The translations under genes were made by a program, and so were the position numbers. The notes under the pieces are model-generated. The model did no database searches and had not been told where the DNA came from. It saw nothing but the letters and a program-made list of their open reading frames with translations. From positions 1-11,735 of the forward strand of contig PITI01000486.1 of NCBI GenBank assembly GCA_004325065.1: a DNA stretch of 11,735 nucleotides. Direction: 5' to 3'. Below are positions 8,710 to 11,735 of this stretch, in pieces. The DNA comes from Hamiltosporidium magnivora (taxonomy: Eukaryota; Microsporidia; Dubosqiidae). Numbering within the stretch: the stretch's first letter is position 1; every line of letters begins with the position of its first letter.

Positions 8710-10977
8710 ATGAACAGACAATTTTACACTTCAACAATTTTATTTCTTCTTGATTTTACAATAAAGACTTTTAAAATAGAAAATGGAAATTTTGTTATTT
8801 GGGACGAAGCGCATTTTGGAAAATTTGCACAGAGATATGCGAATAGAGAATTTTATTTTGATGTACATCCACCGCTGGGAAAAATGATGACGGCTGTGTC
8901 TAATGTTCTTTTTAATAAGGATAGAGAATTTAAATTTGAATCGTCTGAAGAATATCCAAATGGCACTGATTACCCGAGTATGCGAAGATTTCATGCTTTT
9001 ATTAGTTCTTTTATACCTTTGTTAGCATACCTGACATTGATTAATCTACAATTTACACATTTTACTTCTTTGATCACCGCCCTTTTACTTGTATTTGAAA
9101 ATGGAATGGTTTCTATTTCAAGGCTTATTTTACTTGACTCACATCTTCTATTTTTTACTGCACTCACCACATATTTTTTAACTCGATATTTGTCTCGCAA
9201 ATATCTCATTAAAGATGAAATAATTAACAAGAATCTTAAGAATATTTGTGAGATTATAGAAACCAAACCTTTTATAGATCAAGAAAATGAGATAAAATCT
9301 GATTCAAGTAAAAATCTAAGTAAAAATGTAAATACAGGTTCTAATATAGATAAAGAACCAAAACCAGACCCTAGTGCAATTCAAGATAAACCCTCGAACA
9401 ATCAAACATATCTAAACTACAATCCTATTCCTACACTTTTATATTTAGGTCTATCAATAGGATGTGTCTTAAGCGTGAAATGGATCGGTTGTCTCACAAC
9501 ACTTTACTCGGGTCTTCCAATAATATTCATCCTCTATAAAAAATTAATCAACAAAGATTATTCTTTGCTAAATTTTACAAAAAAATTAACCGCATTATCC
9601 ATTCTTCTAATACTAACACCTATATCGATATACATTTTATTTTTTATTCTTCACTTCCGTATTCTTATATACTCAGGATCCGATGATAGTCACATGAGCT
9701 CATTATTTCAATCAAGGCTTGTAAACAGTGAGATCGGTACAGTAAATAAATATATAAATTACGGTACGGTTGTTACACTAAAATCTTCAAAAAATGCTGG
9801 CGGTAATCTTCATTCCCACCAACATTCATACCCAGACACACCCGGAAATCACTACCAAATAACTACATACCATCACTCAGACACCAACAACAACTGGGCG
9901 TTTCAGAAAGTCACAGATACACCAACTAATCCGCGTTTTCTTGGACATAACGATAAAATAGTCCTGTACCATACAGAGACCCAACAATATCTCTCTATAC
10001 TACAGAATCGTGTTACCTCTTCACCACTCACCACTGCCAGTATATGGACACTTGAAATCGTTACAGATATACTTGGCAAAGAACATAATGTTAAAACACT
10101 TACTACTCGATTTAGACTTAAAAATGTCGAATCAGGTTGTTACTTGTCATCTAGCAACAATAATTATCCTTCATGGGGATATAACCAAGGAGAGGTTGTC
10201 TGTACCAAGAAAAAAGATGTTACAACACTTTGGAACATAGAAAGCAATCCATACAAATCAAACAATGAAGAACATAATAAAGAAAGAAACCAAGAAAGTA
10301 ATCAAGAACATATTAAAGAAGGCGATGATGAAAATTTACAACTAGTAAATCCTGAGTACAGAGAAGTAAGAAATTTACAAACTTTTTTTATTTCACATTT
10401 TTTACATCTCAATACTTCAATGTTCCTCACCAATAAATCTTTTACACAAGAAAAAGACTTAGAACCTGTCAGATTAGTAAGTAAACCTATAGAATGGTTT
10501 ATTCTACGACGAGGATTAAGGATGACAGGATGGTCAACTGAAAGACCAAAATTTTACATGTTTGGAAATCCCATCTCCTGGTACTTAAGCAATATATGTG
10601 TACTAATAGGACCCCTTATTTTACTAATAAAAACCATAAAAATAAAAAGAAATTTAAAAAACAGACTCGATCCCACAATCAGACATAATATAGCACGAGA
10701 TTATCTCTGTATCTATTTATTTACAGGTGGTTGGTTATTACACTATATTCCGTTCTTCTTCGTAGGAAGAGTATTATACTTCCATCATTACTTCCCTGCC
10801 TTGTTCTTTTCCATTTTATCTACTTCTTATGTCCTACAGCATACAAGAAAAATAAGTATTTTTATTTTATTTATTTGTATTCTCACTTTCTTTCTCTTCT
10901 CTCCTCTCACTTACGGAATAGTAAATATAGAAAATATGAAATATTTTAAATGGATAAGTACATGGGATTTTACATAA
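8710..10977 (+). CDS. Dolichyl-phosphate-mannose protein O-mannosyltransferase, PMT2-like
   Basis: This ER membrane enzyme moves mannose from dolichyl-phosphate-mannose to Ser/Thr of secretory proteins. At 755 residues it is close to fungal Pmt2. The N-terminal catalytic region has WDEAHFGKFA at 31-40, with the Asp-Glu pair 32-33, and FDVHPPLGK at 50-58. SRLILLDSHLLFFT is at 137-150. After membrane segments around 240-318 comes HMSSLFQSRL at 328-337. Three MIR repeats fill the lumenal loop at about 346-400 (LHSHQHSYP), 408-455 and 460-512. SKPIEWF and GLRMTGW (591-608) lead into the C-terminal multi-membrane domain, with GGWLLHYIPFFFVGRVLYFHHY at 673-694 and a typical KYFKWISTWD end. The start is sound because an in-frame TAA lies at 8683-8685 and no other ATG lies between. 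Only one weak hydrophobic stretch precedes WDE, so the N-terminus is short. Two hydrophilic insertions (about 165-235 and 515-545) rich in Asn, Lys, Ser and Glu interrupt the family pattern. Assignment to the PMT2 rather than the PMT1 or PMT4 branch rests on recalled motif likeness only. Confidence 0.95.
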   Translation: MNRQFYTSTILFLLDFTIKTFKIENGNFVIWDEAHFGKFAQRYANREFYFDVHPPLGKMMTAVSNVLFNKDREFKFESSEEYPNGTDYPSMRRFHAFISSFIPLLAYLTLINLQFTHFTSLITALLLVFENGMVSISRLILLDSHLLFFTALTTYFLTRYLSRKYLIKDEIINKNLKNICEIIETKPFIDQENEIKSDSSKNLSKNVNTGSNIDKEPKPDPSAIQDKPSNNQTYLNYNPIPTLLYLGLSIGCVLSVKWIGCLTTLYSGLPIIFILYKKLINKDYSLLNFTKKLTALSILLILTPISIYILFFILHFRILIYSGSDDSHMSSLFQSRLVNSEIGTVNKYINYGTVVTLKSSKNAGGNLHSHQHSYPDTPGNHYQITTYHHSDTNNNWAFQKVTDTPTNPRFLGHNDKIVLYHTETQQYLSILQNRVTSSPLTTASIWTLEIVTDILGKEHNVKTLTTRFRLKNVESGCYLSSSNNNYPSWGYNQGEVVCTKKKDVTTLWNIESNPYKSNNEEHNKERNQESNQEHIKEGDDENLQLVNPEYREVRNLQTFFISHFLHLNTSMFLTNKSFTQEKDLEPVRLVSKPIEWFILRRGLRMTGWSTERPKFYMFGNPISWYLSNICVLIGPLILLIKTIKIKRNLKNRLDPTIRHNIARDYLCIYLFTGGWLLHYIPFFFVGRVLYFHHYFPALFFSILSTSYVLQHTRKISIFILFICILTFFLFSPLTYGIVNIENMKYFKWISTWDFT

Positions 10978-10978
10978 A

Positions 10979-10984
10979 AATAAA
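10979..10984 (+). terminator. Putative polyadenylation signal after the mannosyltransferase gene
   Basis: AATAAA starts two bases after the TAA stop, again suggesting a very short 3' untranslated region. The base composition makes this only moderately specific. Confidence 0.45.
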
Positions 10985-11012
10985 GGAACAATAATAGTAA
11001 TTGTTATTTATA

Positions 11013-11215
11013 TTTGTAAAATTTATATTGGTAATAGATATATCTGTAATATTTATATTGGTAATAGATATATTTGTAATAGATATATTGGCAATAGATA
11101 TATTTATAAAGTTTATATCTGTAAAGTTTATATTGGTAATAGATATATTGGTAATAGATATATTTGTAATAGATATTTTCTATAAAAATCAATATTTGTA
11201 ATATTTATATTAGTA
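11013..11215. repeat. 15-bp tandem array 3' of the mannosyltransferase gene
   Basis: Eleven consecutive 15-base units run from 11013 to 11177, with variants of TTGGTAATAGATATA, TTTGTAATAGATATA and TCTGTAATATTTATA. Degenerate units continue to about 11215. Because the unit is a multiple of three, frames stay open on both strands (Ile/Val/Asp-rich or Tyr/Lys-rich peptides). These are composition artefacts, not genes. The array begins 36 bases after the gene's stop codon. Confidence 0.92.
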
Positions 11216-11441
11216 ATGTCTTCTATTTTTCTTATTAAGAAATTTGAATAAAATATTTTAAATAAAAATGTTTAAAGAAGACTTAAATGTCTCTTTATTT
11301 ACTTTTTGTTGGTTTTGAACACAAAAGAATTATAAAATATTTGCAACGCAACCAACAAGGGTATAAAATAACGGAAATAAAAAAAAGGAAATGAAATGTA
11401 AAAAACAAATATTTTTTTTAAATTTACTTGCAAGAAATATA
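11216..11441. other. Spacer with a small inverted repeat
   Basis: No gene is seen. TTGTTGGTT at 11306-11314 is the exact complement of 11350-11358, with 35 bases between, so a 9-bp stem is possible. No known RNA class is recognised. Confidence 0.35.
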
Positions 11442-11487
11442 ATTTATTTAATAAAATTCTGGGTTAACAAATTTTTCTTTTTAAATA
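11442..11487 (-). repeat. 3' end of a repeated element, minus orientation (right copy)
   Basis: This is the perfect inverted copy of 1-46. It covers the last codons and stop of the minus-strand gene and its 3' flank down to an AATAAA signal at 11443-11448 on the minus strand. Identity ends immediately beyond that signal, marking the probable element end. No poly-A tail or obvious target-site duplication is seen next to it. Confidence 0.8.
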
Positions 11488-11735
11488 ATTCTTTCCACCA
11501 TTTCAACCACTTCTATCTCTTCCTCCAACTCCAACTCTTCATTTGTATTAGTTGTTGGTTCCTTTGCTGTGGTTATGCCATCCAAAATAAGGGGTAAAAT
11601 ATTTTTTGTATTTTCCGTTTTAACATCATCTTCCTCGTTGTCTACTTGCTTTAAAGGGGGTATTGGTTGTTTATGCATCTCAGCTCCTAAGATAACACTT
11701 AATGATGCTCTCTCCCAGCTCTCCTCGGCATTTGG
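11481..11735 (-). CDS. C-terminal end of a retroelement-family protein, partial at window edge
   Basis: The frame is open from the right edge to a TAA at 11481-11483, about 84 residues, and runs off the window, so the internal Met at 11676-11678 need not be the start. It begins AEESWERASLSVILGAEM and ends in an acidic, Glu/Val-rich tail (LELEEEIEVVEMVERII). Around 11690-11723 the DNA resembles the stretch at about 3630-3657, which lies just downstream of the broken endonuclease region of the decayed retroelement. The end of that relic (KVIKVVEQIF) also resembles this one. I therefore infer that this is the tail of a non-LTR retroelement polyprotein, C-terminal to a restriction-like endonuclease. 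This copy has no break in the visible part and could belong to an intact element. No domain is recognisable in the tail itself. Confidence 0.6.
   Translation of the reverse strand, partial: PNAEESWERASLSVILGAEMHKQPIPPLKQVDNEEDDVKTENTKNILPLILDGITTAKEPTTNTNEELELEEEIEVVEMVERII

Noticed and set aside
8537..8737. 66-residue minus-strand frame overlapping the mannosyltransferase start
   Set aside because: Phe/Cys/Tyr-rich low-information sequence overlapping a certain gene, so a shadow or chance frame.
11001..11201. Open frames on both strands giving Ile/Val/Asp and Tyr/Lys repeat peptides
   Set aside because: They are caused by the 15-bp repeat unit being a multiple of three, with no gene-like start or composition.

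Overview
The window is very AT-rich eukaryotic DNA that I read as a microsporidian genome, probably a repeat-bearing one of the Nosema/Vairimorpha or Hamiltosporidium kind; the genus is inference. The reasons are a strongly shortened Utp14, a protein O-mannosyltransferase, intronless genes with AATAAA at or just after their stops, and a CCC triplet directly before the ATG of two divergent genes, which is a known microsporidian start-site signature. The exact species cannot be told from the window.

Layout. Positions 1-46 are the 3' end of a repeated element that enters from the left. From 47 to 2224 I see no intact gene. At 2225-2738 there is a decayed reading frame on the minus strand. At 3468-4890 there is a heavily broken minus-strand copy of an R2/CRE-like non-LTR retroelement polyprotein, with its restriction-like endonuclease region still recognisable. 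After AT-rich spacer and a 31-bp tandem array comes the intact core. This is a small tail-anchored protein (5730-6125, minus) divergent from UTP14 (6338-7318, plus), sharing a 212-bp intergenic region that holds ten 9-bp repeats. About 1.2 kb of empty AT-rich DNA then precedes a full-length PMT2-like protein O-mannosyltransferase (8710-10977, plus), followed by a 15-bp tandem array. At the right edge (11481-11735, minus) is the C-terminal end of another copy of the retroelement family, and its 3' untranslated region is a perfect inverted match to window positions 1-46.

Functionally, Utp14 acts in small-subunit ribosome biogenesis in the nucleolus. The PMT adds O-linked mannose to secreted or wall proteins in the ER. 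The small protein is probably anchored in a membrane by its C-terminus. They are not an operon. The two main themes are retroelement copies, decayed and possibly intact, on both sides of a three-gene host segment, and a different short tandem array just 3' of each of the three intact genes. I did not find a clearly new defence-like or metabolic system.
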